Of a stretch of DNA of 64,000 nucleotides, positions 26,934-35,218 are shown piece after piece (the first letter of the stretch is position 1; every line of letters begins with the position of its first letter). The DNA is from Paraburkholderia nodosa (GTDB taxonomy: Bacteria > Pseudomonadota > Gammaproteobacteria > Burkholderiales > Burkholderiaceae), in NCBI RefSeq assembly GCF_001718195.1, contig NZ_MCNV01000010.1, positions 62,001 to 126,000 on the forward strand, written 5' to 3'. The position numbers were made by a program, and so were the translations under genes. The notes below the pieces were generated by a model. That model ran no database searches and was not told where the DNA came from. It saw nothing but the letters and a program-made list of their open reading frames with translations.

Positions 26934-27722
26934 GTGGATCAAATATGGCGGCGACCGCTTGAAATCCCGCACCGCAAGCTCGAACGGCCACTCGTGGCGG
27001 CAAGCTACCAGTACGACGCTGCCCATAAGGGATCGTGGCTTTCGCACGATCAGGGGCGGTTCGTCTTTACGGAGAGCGGGGTGCTGCGTGTGACGACGCC
27101 CAGCGGCATGTGGACGCTCGGGCCGCAGCGCGGGCTGTGGATCGCGCCGCGCGTGCGCCACGAATTGATCGCGACGACCGCGGTGAGCCTGCATAGTGTG
27201 TCGTTCGAGCCGCAGGCGTCGCCGTGGCCGGAATCCGCATGCCATGCGATGCGGGTTTCACCGCTGTTGCGCGAACTGGTGGCCGCGCTGGTCGAAGACC
27301 GCGAGCGCGGCCCGGAGTGCCGCTACGCGCTCATTACGCCGCTGTTGCTCAGCGAAATGCGCAATGCGCGCGAGGCCTCGGGCGGCGGGTTGCCGCTGCC
27401 GCTCGACCGGCGCTTGCGGCAGATTTGCGATTTCCTGCTGGCGGCGCCTGCCAACGGCGACTCGCTCGCGACCTGGGGCGAGCGCGTGGGGGCAAGTGAG
27501 CGCACGCTCGCGAGGCGCTTCAAGGACGAGACCGGGTTGACGTTCGGCCACTGGCGCCAGCAGCTGCGCATCGTCGAGGCCGTGTCGAGGCTCGCCCAGG
27601 GCGTGCGCGTGGCGGAGATCGCGGCCGAGCTCGGCTATGCGAATTCGAGCGCGTTCATCTCCATGTTCCGCAAGACGATGGGCGAGCCGCCCCAGCGGTA
27701 TTTGAAAAGCGAGCCGCGTTGA
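26934..27722 (+). CDS. AraC-family transcriptional regulator, cupin type
   Basis: A 262-residue regulator. An N-terminal cupin-like sensor part (about 20-110; GVLRVTTPSGMWTLGPQRGLWIAPRVRHE) is followed by two helix-turn-helix units (about 160-255; WGERVGASERTLARRF and VAEIAAELGYANSSAFISMFRK). It resembles the NimR/YeaM group, in which the regulator often controls a neighbouring exporter; none is next to it here. The GTG start has AAGGAAG about nine bases upstream. A Fur-like box and inverted repeats precede it. It converges with the LytTR regulator. Confidence 0.9.
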   Translation: MDQIWRRPLEIPHRKLERPLVAASYQYDAAHKGSWLSHDQGRFVFTESGVLRVTTPSGMWTLGPQRGLWIAPRVRHELIATTAVSLHSVSFEPQASPWPESACHAMRVSPLLRELVAALVEDRERGPECRYALITPLLLSEMRNAREASGGGLPLPLDRRLRQICDFLLAAPANGDSLATWGERVGASERTLARRFKDETGLTFGHWRQQLRIVEAVSRLAQGVRVAEIAAELGYANSSAFISMFRKTMGEPPQRYLKSEPR

Positions 27723-27749
27723 AGGCGTTTGCCGTTCTCGTGGCGCGCG

Positions 27750-28649
27750 TCACATCTGCTTGAACAGGTGTGCGTACTGGCGGCTTACATCGAGAGCGCC
27801 CGCGTGGCCGCGCAGCCTCAACGTCATCTTCCCGATCGCGCTGACCGAGGCGCATTCCACCTGATCCACGTTGACCACCGTGCCGCGGTGAACCTGCCAG
27901 AAGCGCGCCGGGTCCAGTTGCGCGGATAACTCTCGCAGGCTCGTGCGGATCAGCAATTCGCCGCTGTGCGTCGTGACCACGACATATTTGTCGGCTGCTT
28001 CGAAGTACAAAACATCTTCCACCGGCACCATGCGGATGTCGTTGCCGCTCGAGGCGCGCAGATATCGCAGCGGGGCCCCGCGCGGGGCGCTTTCCGCATT
28101 GCCCGCTCGTGCACCGGCGCGCGCTTCGCGAACATCCTGGGTGATCGTTTCGAGCTGGCGCAGCACGCGTTGCAGATCGGCCTGCATCTGCGGCGCCTCG
28201 GCGTCGTTTGCCGCCGATCGCGCGAGCCGGACGCGCAGGCGCTCCACCGTCCGCGCGAGCCGCGCAGTCTCCACGGGCTTGAGCAGATAGTCGATGGCCG
28301 CGGCCTCGAAGGCCTCGAGGGCATAGGCGTCGTAGGCGGTCACGAACACGATTTGCGGCGGCGCGGCGAGATTCGCGCACGCGCGCGCGACATCGAGGCC
28401 GGTCGCGCCCGGCATGGCGATGTCGAGGAACGCGACGTCGGGCGTCAGCGCGCCGATGCGTTCAATGGCTTCCTGGCCGTTGCCGGCCGTTGCCACGATG
28501 CGCAGTTCCGGCCACGCGGCGGCCAGTTCGCGCTCAAGCGCCGCGGCGATCAGCGGCTCGTCCTCGGCGATCAGTGCGGTCGGGGTGTCGGGCGAGCGGT
28601 GCGAGGCGTCGCCGTGTTGCGCCGTATCTGCGGGCGCGTGGCGTTTCAT
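27750..28649 (-). CDS. LytTR-family response regulator
   Basis: A 299-residue regulator with an N-terminal receiver domain (about 24-145; Asp76 in AFLDIAMPG), a helical linker, and a C-terminal LytTR DNA-binding domain (about 195-295; FEAADKYVVVTT, FWQVHRGTVVNV). It overlaps the kinase gene by four bases (ATGA), so the two form a two-component pair. The target genes are not evident; the DUF2306-like gene at the head of the operon is one candidate. Confidence 0.93.
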   Translation of the reverse strand: MKRHAPADTAQHGDASHRSPDTPTALIAEDEPLIAAALERELAAAWPELRIVATAGNGQEAIERIGALTPDVAFLDIAMPGATGLDVARACANLAAPPQIVFVTAYDAYALEAFEAAAIDYLLKPVETARLARTVERLRVRLARSAANDAEAPQMQADLQRVLRQLETITQDVREARAGARAGNAESAPRGAPLRYLRASSGNDIRMVPVEDVLYFEAADKYVVVTTHSGELLIRTSLRELSAQLDPARFWQVHRGTVVNVDQVECASVSAIGKMTLRLRGHAGALDVSRQYAHLFKQM

Positions 28650-29788
28650 GATCGGGACTCCTGCACGCTTGCACCAACAGTATCGCGCAGCGGCAGCGGC
28701 AGCCGCACCCGCGCAACGAGGCCATGCGGCACGTTCTCGATCAGCGTGAGCGCCGCCTGCTCGCCATAGAGCGCCGCGAGCCGCTCGCGCACGTTCACTA
28801 GCCCGACGCCCGCGCCCTGGGTGCCCGGCGTCGCGCCAAAACCCGGGCCCGTATCGGTCACGCTCAGCTCGACATGGTCACCGTCGCGCCGTGCGGCAAC
28901 GTCGATTCTGCCGCCCTCGAGCGCACCCTGGATGCCATGCTTGAGCGCGTTCTCCACGAGCGGCTGCAACAGCATGGGCGGCACCGGGAGGTCGGCGCAA
29001 TCGTGCGGCAGGGCGAGCGCGTAGGCAAGGCGCGGGCCGATACGCATGGCATGCACGGCGAGCATCGAGTCGAGCACCTTGAACTGCACCGCGAGCGTTT
29101 CGCTTTGCGCGCGCGAGGCCTCGAGCGTCGCGCGCAGGAAGCGGTTGAGGCTTGCGAGCAGTTCGCGCGCACGCGGCGGGTCGGACGCGATCAGGCTGTC
29201 GAGCGTCGCCAGCGTGTTGAAGAGAAAGTGCGGCTCGATCTGCGCCTGCAGCGCCTGCAGGCGCGCGCTGAGCGCCGTGCGCTCTGCGGCTTCCTTTTGC
29301 CATGCCGTGCGCGCGACCTGTTCGCTCAGCTCGGCAATGCGCGTGCGCGACCAGCCATACCAGGTGACCAGCAGCGTGGCGGTCAGCGCGATCCAGCCGG
29401 TGAGCGCGAGATCCTTCGTCGCGAACGCGTTGTGCAAGCCGATTCCGAGCACCACGCTCGCGATGCCGCGCCCGAGCGACGCGCCGAGCACGATGGCGAG
29501 CACCATCGCCAACGCGAGGCGCGGCCCCGTGAGCGCATTCTGGCGTTGCAGAAAGAAGCGGGCGACGTCGAGCAGCAGCATGATCGAAAGCCCGATCGCC
29601 TGGCTGAAGACGAGGTTGTCGATGAAGCGCTCGTGAACGCCCGCAGCGGTGAGCGCGACCGCAATCAGCGCATTGCCTATGACGACGATCACGCCCTCGC
29701 GCGCGAACCCGGCGAGCAGGACATTGGCCGTCGGCGCGGGGAGGCGGGCGGCGGCGTTCGGAAACTCGACGTGCATGCCAGGAATCAT
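28646..29788 (-). CDS. LytS/YehU-type sensor histidine kinase
   Basis: A 380-residue kinase. Four or five membrane helices (about residues 30-145) are followed by a coiled stretch and a His_kinase domain with QIEPHFLFNTLATLDSL (phospho-acceptor His187), then an HATPase region with LVENALKHGI and DTGPGFG. This is the usual partner of LytTR regulators. The start at 29788 overlaps the stop of the upstream membrane-protein gene (ATGA). No separate sensory domain is visible, so the signal probably comes through the membrane part. Confidence 0.93.
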   Translation of the reverse strand: MIPGMHVEFPNAAARLPAPTANVLLAGFAREGVIVVIGNALIAVALTAAGVHERFIDNLVFSQAIGLSIMLLLDVARFFLQRQNALTGPRLALAMVLAIVLGASLGRGIASVVLGIGLHNAFATKDLALTGWIALTATLLVTWYGWSRTRIAELSEQVARTAWQKEAAERTALSARLQALQAQIEPHFLFNTLATLDSLIASDPPRARELLASLNRFLRATLEASRAQSETLAVQFKVLDSMLAVHAMRIGPRLAYALALPHDCADLPVPPMLLQPLVENALKHGIQGALEGGRIDVAARRDGDHVELSVTDTGPGFGATPGTQGAGVGLVNVRERLAALYGEQAALTLIENVPHGLVARVRLPLPLRDTVGASVQESRS

Positions 29789-30162
29789 GCGAACCAGCTC
29801 GTGACGATGAGGTTGAGCAACCGGTGCGGCGTCGCAACGGCGGCAAGACCGGCCGCGATGAGGCTGAAGAACGAACCGCGCATGGCGAGGCGATGGCCGC
29901 GGACGTTGCCGTGGCGGATCGCCCAGATGGCGCGCCCGACGCTTACGAACGTCAGCAGCGACAGGCCGTGCACCCAGGACAGATGCCCCGGATGCAGCTC
30001 GCGGATATCGAACGAGCTGAGCGCGGCGGTAAACATCGTCAGTGCCCAGAGGCGGCCGAGCCACTTGTGCCGCGCGCTGCCCTTTTCGGCCAGCATGACG
30101 GCGGTTCCGAGTATGACAGAAAGTGTTGCGGCGACGACGTGCGCAGCAATGATGGCAGACAT
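29785..30162 (-). CDS. DUF2306-like small membrane protein
   Basis: A 125-residue protein with four predicted membrane helices (about 5-22, 38-52, 65-80, 95-115). HVVAATLSVILGTAVML and RHKWLGRLWALTMFTAALSS resemble DUF2306 proteins, a family without known function. It heads an operon with the sensor kinase and regulator, joined to the kinase by ATGA. It may take part in signal sensing by the kinase, which is inference. Confidence 0.8.
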   Translation of the reverse strand: MSAIIAAHVVAATLSVILGTAVMLAEKGSARHKWLGRLWALTMFTAALSSFDIRELHPGHLSWVHGLSLLTFVSVGRAIWAIRHGNVRGHRLAMRGSFFSLIAAGLAAVATPHRLLNLIVTSWFA

Positions 30163-30316
30163 GCTGGCTCTCCATGGCGGGTCGAGCGGGGGCGATGTCT
30201 GCAGTGTGGTGAGTGGGGGCGGGGCGGGCGAGGGGGATGCGACGAAGTGTGGGGAAACGGGCGCGAACGGGGCCTGGGTGGCGCGAACGGTCGGCGGCCG
30301 GACCGCGCGGCGCCAC

Positions 30317-31840
30317 TCAATCCGGCGGCGCGTTGTCGATTTCCCGCAGAATCTCTTCGAACGGCGCGGGCTTGACGAGATGCCGGTCGAAGCCTGCCTC
30401 GCTCGCTGCCTGGCGGTCGCGCTCCTGGCCGTAGCCCGTCAGCGCGATCAATTGCACGTGCGCAGTGGCCGGCCCGGCGCGCAGCGCCTTCGCAAGCGCG
30501 TGACCGTCCATGCCGGGCAAGCCGATGTCGAGAATCGCGACGTTGGGCAGGAAGCTCTGCGCGAGCGCGAGTGCGCTCGGTCCGTCGTGCGCCACGCGCA
30601 CCTCGTGGCCTTCGAGTTCCAGCAGCATGAGCAGCGAAGTAGCGGAATCGACGTTGTCGTCGGCGATCAGCACGCGGCGGCGCGGCGGCGCGATTTGTTC
30701 CCCGGCGCCCGGCGCTTCGTCGCGCGGCGCTTCGCACTGCGACGCCCGCGCGAGCGGCAGACGCACGACGAATTCCGAGCCGTGTCCAAGCCCGTCCGAA
30801 TGGGCGCTCACCGAGCCGCCATGCAGTTCCGCGAGTTCGCGCACGAGTGCGAGGCCGATGCCGAGGCCGCCGTCGGCGCGCTTCACGGCTTCGCGCGACT
30901 GCATGAAGAGCTCGAACACGTAGGGCAGCTCGTCGGGCGCGATGCCGATGCCGTTGTCGCGCACGCGAATCAGGATCTCGTAGACGTCCTGTTCGAGCCG
31001 CAACGCGATCTGGCCGCCTTCGGCCGTGTACTTCGCGGCGTTGGAAAGCAGGTTGCTCATGATCTGCGCCACGCGTATCGCGTCGCCGGTCACGTGGCAC
31101 GGCTCGCAGTCGATCTCGACCGTGAGCGTTTGCGATTTCGCGTCGAGGAAGGGCCGGCTCGTTTCCACGGCGGTCTGGACGATCTCGCGCAGGTCGAGCG
31201 TGCTCATCTGCAGCGCGATCTTGCCGTGCGAGATGCGCGAGACGTCGAGCAGGTCGTCGACGAGGCGGCCGAGATGCTCGACCTGGCGGCTCGCGATCTG
31301 CCGCGCGTCGGCGCGCATGACATCGTTCGCGCCATGGCGCGGGTCGAGTAGCGCGATGGCGTTGCGAATCGGCGCGAGCGGATTGCGCAGTTCGTGCGCA
31401 AGTGTCGCGAGGAAGCGGTCCTTGCGGCGGTCGGCGTCGCGCAGCGCTTTTTCGGCCGCGTAGAGGCGCAGGAGCGCGCGCACGTTCGCCACCAGCTCGG
31501 CGGGCTCGACGGGCTCGGTGAGGTAGCTGTCGGCGCCGCCGTCGAGCGCGAGAATCTTGTCGCGCGTCTGCACCGCGGCGGCGGAGGTCTGCAGCACGAG
31601 CGTGGAGTTCGTTTCCGGGTCTGCCTTGATAAGGCGGCACACTTCGATGCCGCTGAGGTCGGGCAGCTTCACGTCGAGCAGCACGATCGCAGGCGCCTGT
31701 TCGCGCACGGCTTCGAGCGCGGCCTGGCCCGTCGCGGCTTCGATCACGGCGTAGCCGGCGTGGCGCAGCACGCGCGACTTCACGTAGCGCGCGCCTTCGT
31801 TGTCGTCGACGTTGAGGATCAGCGTGGTCTGCGCGTTCAT
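30317..31840 (-). CDS. REC - histidine kinase - REC hybrid protein
   Basis: A 507-residue soluble protein. A receiver domain (about 5-125, Asp56 in VLLDVKLPD) is followed by a HisKA/HATPase kinase (about 135-370, His149 in LAHELRNPLAPI, DNGIGIAPDELP) and a second receiver (about 385-505, Asp438 in AILDIGLPGMDG). There is no DNA-binding domain and no membrane segment. Its ATG overlaps the stop of the upstream kinase gene (ATGA). It is the last gene of the stressosome-like run and may relay its state into phosphotransfer. The 154 bp after it hold no gene. Confidence 0.93.
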   Translation of the reverse strand: MNAQTTLILNVDDNEGARYVKSRVLRHAGYAVIEAATGQAALEAVREQAPAIVLLDVKLPDLSGIEVCRLIKADPETNSTLVLQTSAAAVQTRDKILALDGGADSYLTEPVEPAELVANVRALLRLYAAEKALRDADRRKDRFLATLAHELRNPLAPIRNAIALLDPRHGANDVMRADARQIASRQVEHLGRLVDDLLDVSRISHGKIALQMSTLDLREIVQTAVETSRPFLDAKSQTLTVEIDCEPCHVTGDAIRVAQIMSNLLSNAAKYTAEGGQIALRLEQDVYEILIRVRDNGIGIAPDELPYVFELFMQSREAVKRADGGLGIGLALVRELAELHGGSVSAHSDGLGHGSEFVVRLPLARASQCEAPRDEAPGAGEQIAPPRRRVLIADDNVDSATSLLMLLELEGHEVRVAHDGPSALALAQSFLPNVAILDIGLPGMDGHALAKALRAGPATAHVQLIALTGYGQERDRQAASEAGFDRHLVKPAPFEEILREIDNAPPD

Positions 31841-33246
31841 GGCGCCGCGTCCCCGGAGGTCTCGGGTTCGTCCTCGACGGACGTCGCGAGGCACACCGGC
31901 ACGTTCAGGCGGAACGTCGAGCCCACGCCGGGCTCGCTTTCCACGCCCACTTCGCCGCCCAGCAGCGCCGCAAGCTTGCGGCACAGCGGCAGGCCAAGAC
32001 CCGTTCCCTTCACGCGCTGCTGGAGGCGGTTCTGCACCTGGCCGAACTCCTCGAAAATGATCTGGTGGTGTTCGGGAGCAATTCCGATGCCCGTGTCCGC
32101 AACGAAGAAGGTGATGCGCGCTTCGTCGCCGTCGCCGGGCATGCACTGGGCGCCCACGCGAATCTGCCCGCGCTCGGTGTACTTGAGCGCGTTCGAGACG
32201 AAATTGCGCAGGATCTGCGTGAGTTTGGGTTCGTCGGTGTAAAGCTGCGGCAGGCCTGCCGTGGAACCGAAGTCGAGCGTGACCTCCGGCGTATCGAGCA
32301 GCGGCATGAGCATGGTGCGCAGCGCGGCGAAGAGGTCGGCGGCATCGAACCACGTGGGCACGACTTCGGTCTTGCCGGCTTCGATCTTCGCGAGATCGAG
32401 CAGGTCGTTCACGGTCTCGCCCAGGCTTTCCGCCGACGAAAGAATCAGCTTGACCTGGCGTTCCTGCTCCACGCTCAGGTCGCCATCGAGCCGGTTGAGC
32501 AGCAGGTTGGCGAGCGCGCGGATCGAACTGAGCGGTGTGCGCAATTCGTGGCTCATGTTAGAGAGAAAGCGCGTCTTCATCATGTCGGCGCGGCGCAGCT
32601 CCTCGGCGCGCTCGTCGAGTTCGGCGTAGAGCGCCACCACGCCGCGGTTGGTCGCTTCCAGCTCCTGCGTGAGGCGCGAGAGTTCTTCCTGGCGTTCGCG
32701 CAGTTCGTCGAGCGCCGTCACGAGTTCGCGGTTCTGCTGCTGCAGTTCTTCGAGCGAGTCGCCATGCGCGCCTTCCTGCGGACTGCGTGCGGCGAGTTCG
32801 TGCACGATGCGCTCGAGTTCCGGGCCACTCGCCTCGCCGCGCTCGTGCGGCAAGTCGCGCGTCATGGTGACGGTCGTGCCGCCAGTCGACGAGCAAATCT
32901 CGAAGCGGTCCATGAGGCGGCGGCTGCCCGTGATGCCGAGGCCCATGCCGCCCGGCGAGCGATAAGTGCCGTCGAGCACGGCTTCGAGTTCGCGCACGCC
33001 GGGGCCCTGGTCGCTGACCTGCACGGCGAGCGCTTCGCGCGGCCGCTCGCCTTCCAGCGCGAAGGCGACTTCGCCGCCGCCCGCATATTCGAACGCGTTG
33101 CGGGCGATTTCGGAGACGGCGCTCGCAATGCGCGTCTGGTCGAGCGGCGAGAAGCCGAGTCCGGCGGCCAGCTCGCGCGCGCGGCGACGCGCGGCGACGA
33201 CGTCCTGGGCGGTTTGCAGCCGGATGCGCAGCAGGGGCTTATTCAT
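31837..33246 (-). CDS. Histidine kinase with N-terminal RsbT-like ATPase domain
   Basis: A 469-residue soluble protein with an unusual order. Residues about 1-130 are an RsbT/anti-sigma-type GHKL domain (SEIARNAFEYAGGGEV, DQGPGV, GMGLGITGSRRLMD, GGTTVTMT). A coiled coil spans about 160-220. Residues about 225-450 are a classical kinase: FLSNMSHELRTPLSSI with the phospho-acceptor His, NFVSNALKYTERG, DTGIGIAPEHHQ and GTGLGLPL. It overlaps the phosphatase gene by eight bases and the hybrid kinase by four. The paired ATPase domains suggest a bridge between stressosome partner switching and histidine phosphorylation. Confidence 0.92.
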   Translation of the reverse strand: MNKPLLRIRLQTAQDVVAARRRARELAAGLGFSPLDQTRIASAVSEIARNAFEYAGGGEVAFALEGERPREALAVQVSDQGPGVRELEAVLDGTYRSPGGMGLGITGSRRLMDRFEICSSTGGTTVTMTRDLPHERGEASGPELERIVHELAARSPQEGAHGDSLEELQQQNRELVTALDELRERQEELSRLTQELEATNRGVVALYAELDERAEELRRADMMKTRFLSNMSHELRTPLSSIRALANLLLNRLDGDLSVEQERQVKLILSSAESLGETVNDLLDLAKIEAGKTEVVPTWFDAADLFAALRTMLMPLLDTPEVTLDFGSTAGLPQLYTDEPKLTQILRNFVSNALKYTERGQIRVGAQCMPGDGDEARITFFVADTGIGIAPEHHQIIFEEFGQVQNRLQQRVKGTGLGLPLCRKLAALLGGEVGVESEPGVGSTFRLNVPVCLATSVEDEPETSGDAAP

Positions 33247-34366
33247 GATTCAACTGTACTCCGGGGCGGGCGCGCACGACGACGACGGTGGCGTCGTCGC
33301 GCCGGCGCGCGAAGTCTCGGTAGAGAACGGCCGCGATCACGGCGGCGGGCTGGTTGGCGAGGCCGGGCCAGGCGGCGAGGTCCCAGCGGGTGCCGATGCC
33401 GTCCGAATGCAGGACGAGGAGCGCGTTCTCGCTCCACGTCAGCTCGAACTCCTGGGTGCCGCGCATCGTGTGGCCCACGATGCCGTTGCGCGAGACGAGC
33501 TGATAACACTCGCGCGCGGGTGGTGTGCCTGCGCCGGCGGAGCGCTGCGCGTGGCCGGTCGAAGCGCGGTTATCGATGGGGCGGCCCGCGCCATACGCGA
33601 CCGCCGAGATGTTGCCCGTGCCGCAAAACGCGAGCGCGCCGCGCGCCAGATCGATGCGCACGAGCGCGAGCGCCGCGCCGCGCGTGGGGCGCAGGGCCGC
33701 GTGCGAGAGTTCCATGAGTGCGGCGGGCGCGAGGCCGGCGCGGCGGCGCAACACGTCGAGCGCGGCCACGGCGGCCACGTGGGCTTCGGCACCGTGGCCG
33801 AGCCCATCGGCGAGTGCGAGCGTGAGGCCGCTCTGGTCGGCCTGCGCCTGCCAGCCGTCGCCGCAGACTTCCTCGCCGGGGTAAGGCACGCAGACCCCGC
33901 CGATCTCGGGTCGGGTGAATGCCGCGAGCGCTGCGTTGACGCCGCTTTTCTGCACGAGCACGCGCAACACCGTGCCCGCGCCCGGCTGCGAGTAAATGGC
34001 GAACTGGTTCGAGAGCCGCCGGATCGCGCCGAGCCCGGTGCCGGGCGTCCCGGTCGTGGAGTGGCCGTCGGCGAGGGCGATGCCCACGTCGGCCATGCCG
34101 GGGCCGCTGTCGAGCGCGATCAGCTCCACCGCGCCCTCCAGCGCGCGCACGAGCAGTTCGCCGTGGCCGGCATGCTTGAGGATATTGGTGGCCGCTTCCG
34201 TGAGCACGATCGCGAGGCGGCCGGCGTCGGTCTCGCTGAGCGCCGCAAAGCGCGCGGCTTCGCTGGCGCCGCGGCGTGCAAAGGCGACGCCGCTGGCGTC
34301 GCCGATCTCGAAGGAGCGGTGGGTGCCGCCGGCAGAACCGGCCGCGCCGTCTAGCGTACTTTCCAT
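33239..34366 (-). CDS. RsbT-like ATPase domain fused to SpoIIE/RsbX-type PP2C phosphatase
   Basis: A 375-residue protein. Residues about 1-150 are a GHKL domain like RsbT (VLTEAATNILKHAGHGEL, DSGPGMADVG, GTGLGAIRRLSN). Residues about 165-370 are a PP2C-type phosphatase with LALADGLGHGAEAH, FCGTGNISAV, LLVLHSDGIG and a final RRRDDATVVVVR that carries the metal Asp. It probably dephosphorylates RsbS/RsbR or a downstream antagonist. The ATG at 34366 lies inside the end of rsbT (16-bp overlap). An open frame to 34426 has no ribosome site. Confidence 0.9.
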   Translation of the reverse strand: MESTLDGAAGSAGGTHRSFEIGDASGVAFARRGASEAARFAALSETDAGRLAIVLTEAATNILKHAGHGELLVRALEGAVELIALDSGPGMADVGIALADGHSTTGTPGTGLGAIRRLSNQFAIYSQPGAGTVLRVLVQKSGVNAALAAFTRPEIGGVCVPYPGEEVCGDGWQAQADQSGLTLALADGLGHGAEAHVAAVAALDVLRRRAGLAPAALMELSHAALRPTRGAALALVRIDLARGALAFCGTGNISAVAYGAGRPIDNRASTGHAQRSAGAGTPPARECYQLVSRNGIVGHTMRGTQEFELTWSENALLVLHSDGIGTRWDLAAWPGLANQPAAVIAAVLYRDFARRRDDATVVVVRARPGVQLNHE

Positions 34367-34776
34367 TTCGTGATGGTGACCGTTGTACCGCTGCCCGGTG
34401 TCGATTCGATCGTGAACTCGTCGCACAGTCGCCGCGAGCCGCCGAGGCCGAGTCCCAGGCCATTGCCGCTCGTGAAGCCGTCCTGCAGCGCGCGCCCGAT
34501 ATCAGCAATACCCGGACCCTGATCGACGAACGAGAGCCGCAGTCCCACGCGCACGCCTTTTTCCAGCACGTCGAGCCGCGCATCGCCGCCGCCGCCGTGC
34601 TGCAGCGTGTTGCGTGCGAGCTCGCTCGCCGCCGTCACGAACTTGGTCTGTTCGATGAGCGAGAAACCCTGCGCGATCGCGGCGTCGCGCACGATCTGTC
34701 GCAGCCGGACGATTTCCTCGTCCGATCTCAGGCTCACCTGGGCCGCAAGCCTTCCGGTCGTGTCGTTGCTATTCAT
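34351..34776 (-). CDS. rsbT: RsbT-type serine/threonine kinase (switch protein)
   Basis: A 141-residue GHKL kinase. SELARNTLQHGGGG is the N box, DQGPGIADIG the G1 box and GLGLGLGGSRRLCD the G2 box, as in RsbT. In stressosomes RsbT phosphorylates RsbS and RsbR and is then set free to act on its target. The ATG at 34776 was chosen; a TTG at 34788 is also open, and neither has a strong ribosome site. It lies 42 bp after rsbS and overlaps the phosphatase gene. Confidence 0.92.
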   Translation of the reverse strand: MNSNDTTGRLAAQVSLRSDEEIVRLRQIVRDAAIAQGFSLIEQTKFVTAASELARNTLQHGGGGDARLDVLEKGVRVGLRLSFVDQGPGIADIGRALQDGFTSGNGLGLGLGGSRRLCDEFTIESTPGSGTTVTITKWKVR

Positions 34777-34818
34777 GGTTGAACGCAAGAGACGTGCTAG
34801 CTAACGGAGTCATCGGAC

Positions 34819-35178
34819 TCAACGGAGCTGCCGCTGCTTGAGCAGCGCCATGCCTTTTTCGACGTTCAGCGCGGTGCGCACGCCCGACAGCGTGAGACCG
34901 AGCTCGACCAGCGTGATCGCCACGGACGGCTGCATGCCGACCACCACGGTCTGCGCGTCGAGCACCATCGCCATGGCGGCCGTGTTGCTGATCATGCGGC
35001 CGATGAACGAGTCGACCACGTCGAGCGTCGAGATGTCGATCAGCACGCCCTTGGCCGACTCTTTCACGATGCGCTCGGTAAGGTCGTCCTGCAGTGCGAT
35101 CGCAAGGCGGTCGTGCATGTCCACCTGGATCGTGACGATCAGGCAGTCGCCGAGGCGCAGAATCGGAATGCGTTCCAT
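34819..35178 (-). CDS. rsbS: RsbS-type STAS stressosome scaffold protein
   Basis: A 119-residue single STAS domain. It starts MERIPILRLGDCLIVTIQVD and has VLIDISTLDVVDSFIGRM; Ser57 in the DSF motif matches the serine phosphorylated by RsbT in Bacillus RsbS. It should form the stressosome core with RsbR and hold RsbT. The ATG at 35178 is the only start that matches family length. It lies 40 bp after rsbR. Confidence 0.93.
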   Translation of the reverse strand: MERIPILRLGDCLIVTIQVDMHDRLAIALQDDLTERIVKESAKGVLIDISTLDVVDSFIGRMISNTAAMAMVLDAQTVVVGMQPSVAITLVELGLTLSGVRTALNVEKGMALLKQRQLR

Positions 35179-35218
35179 CGTGTGCGGTTCCCCGTGCTTC
35201 AGTGGCGCTGAGTGGCGT

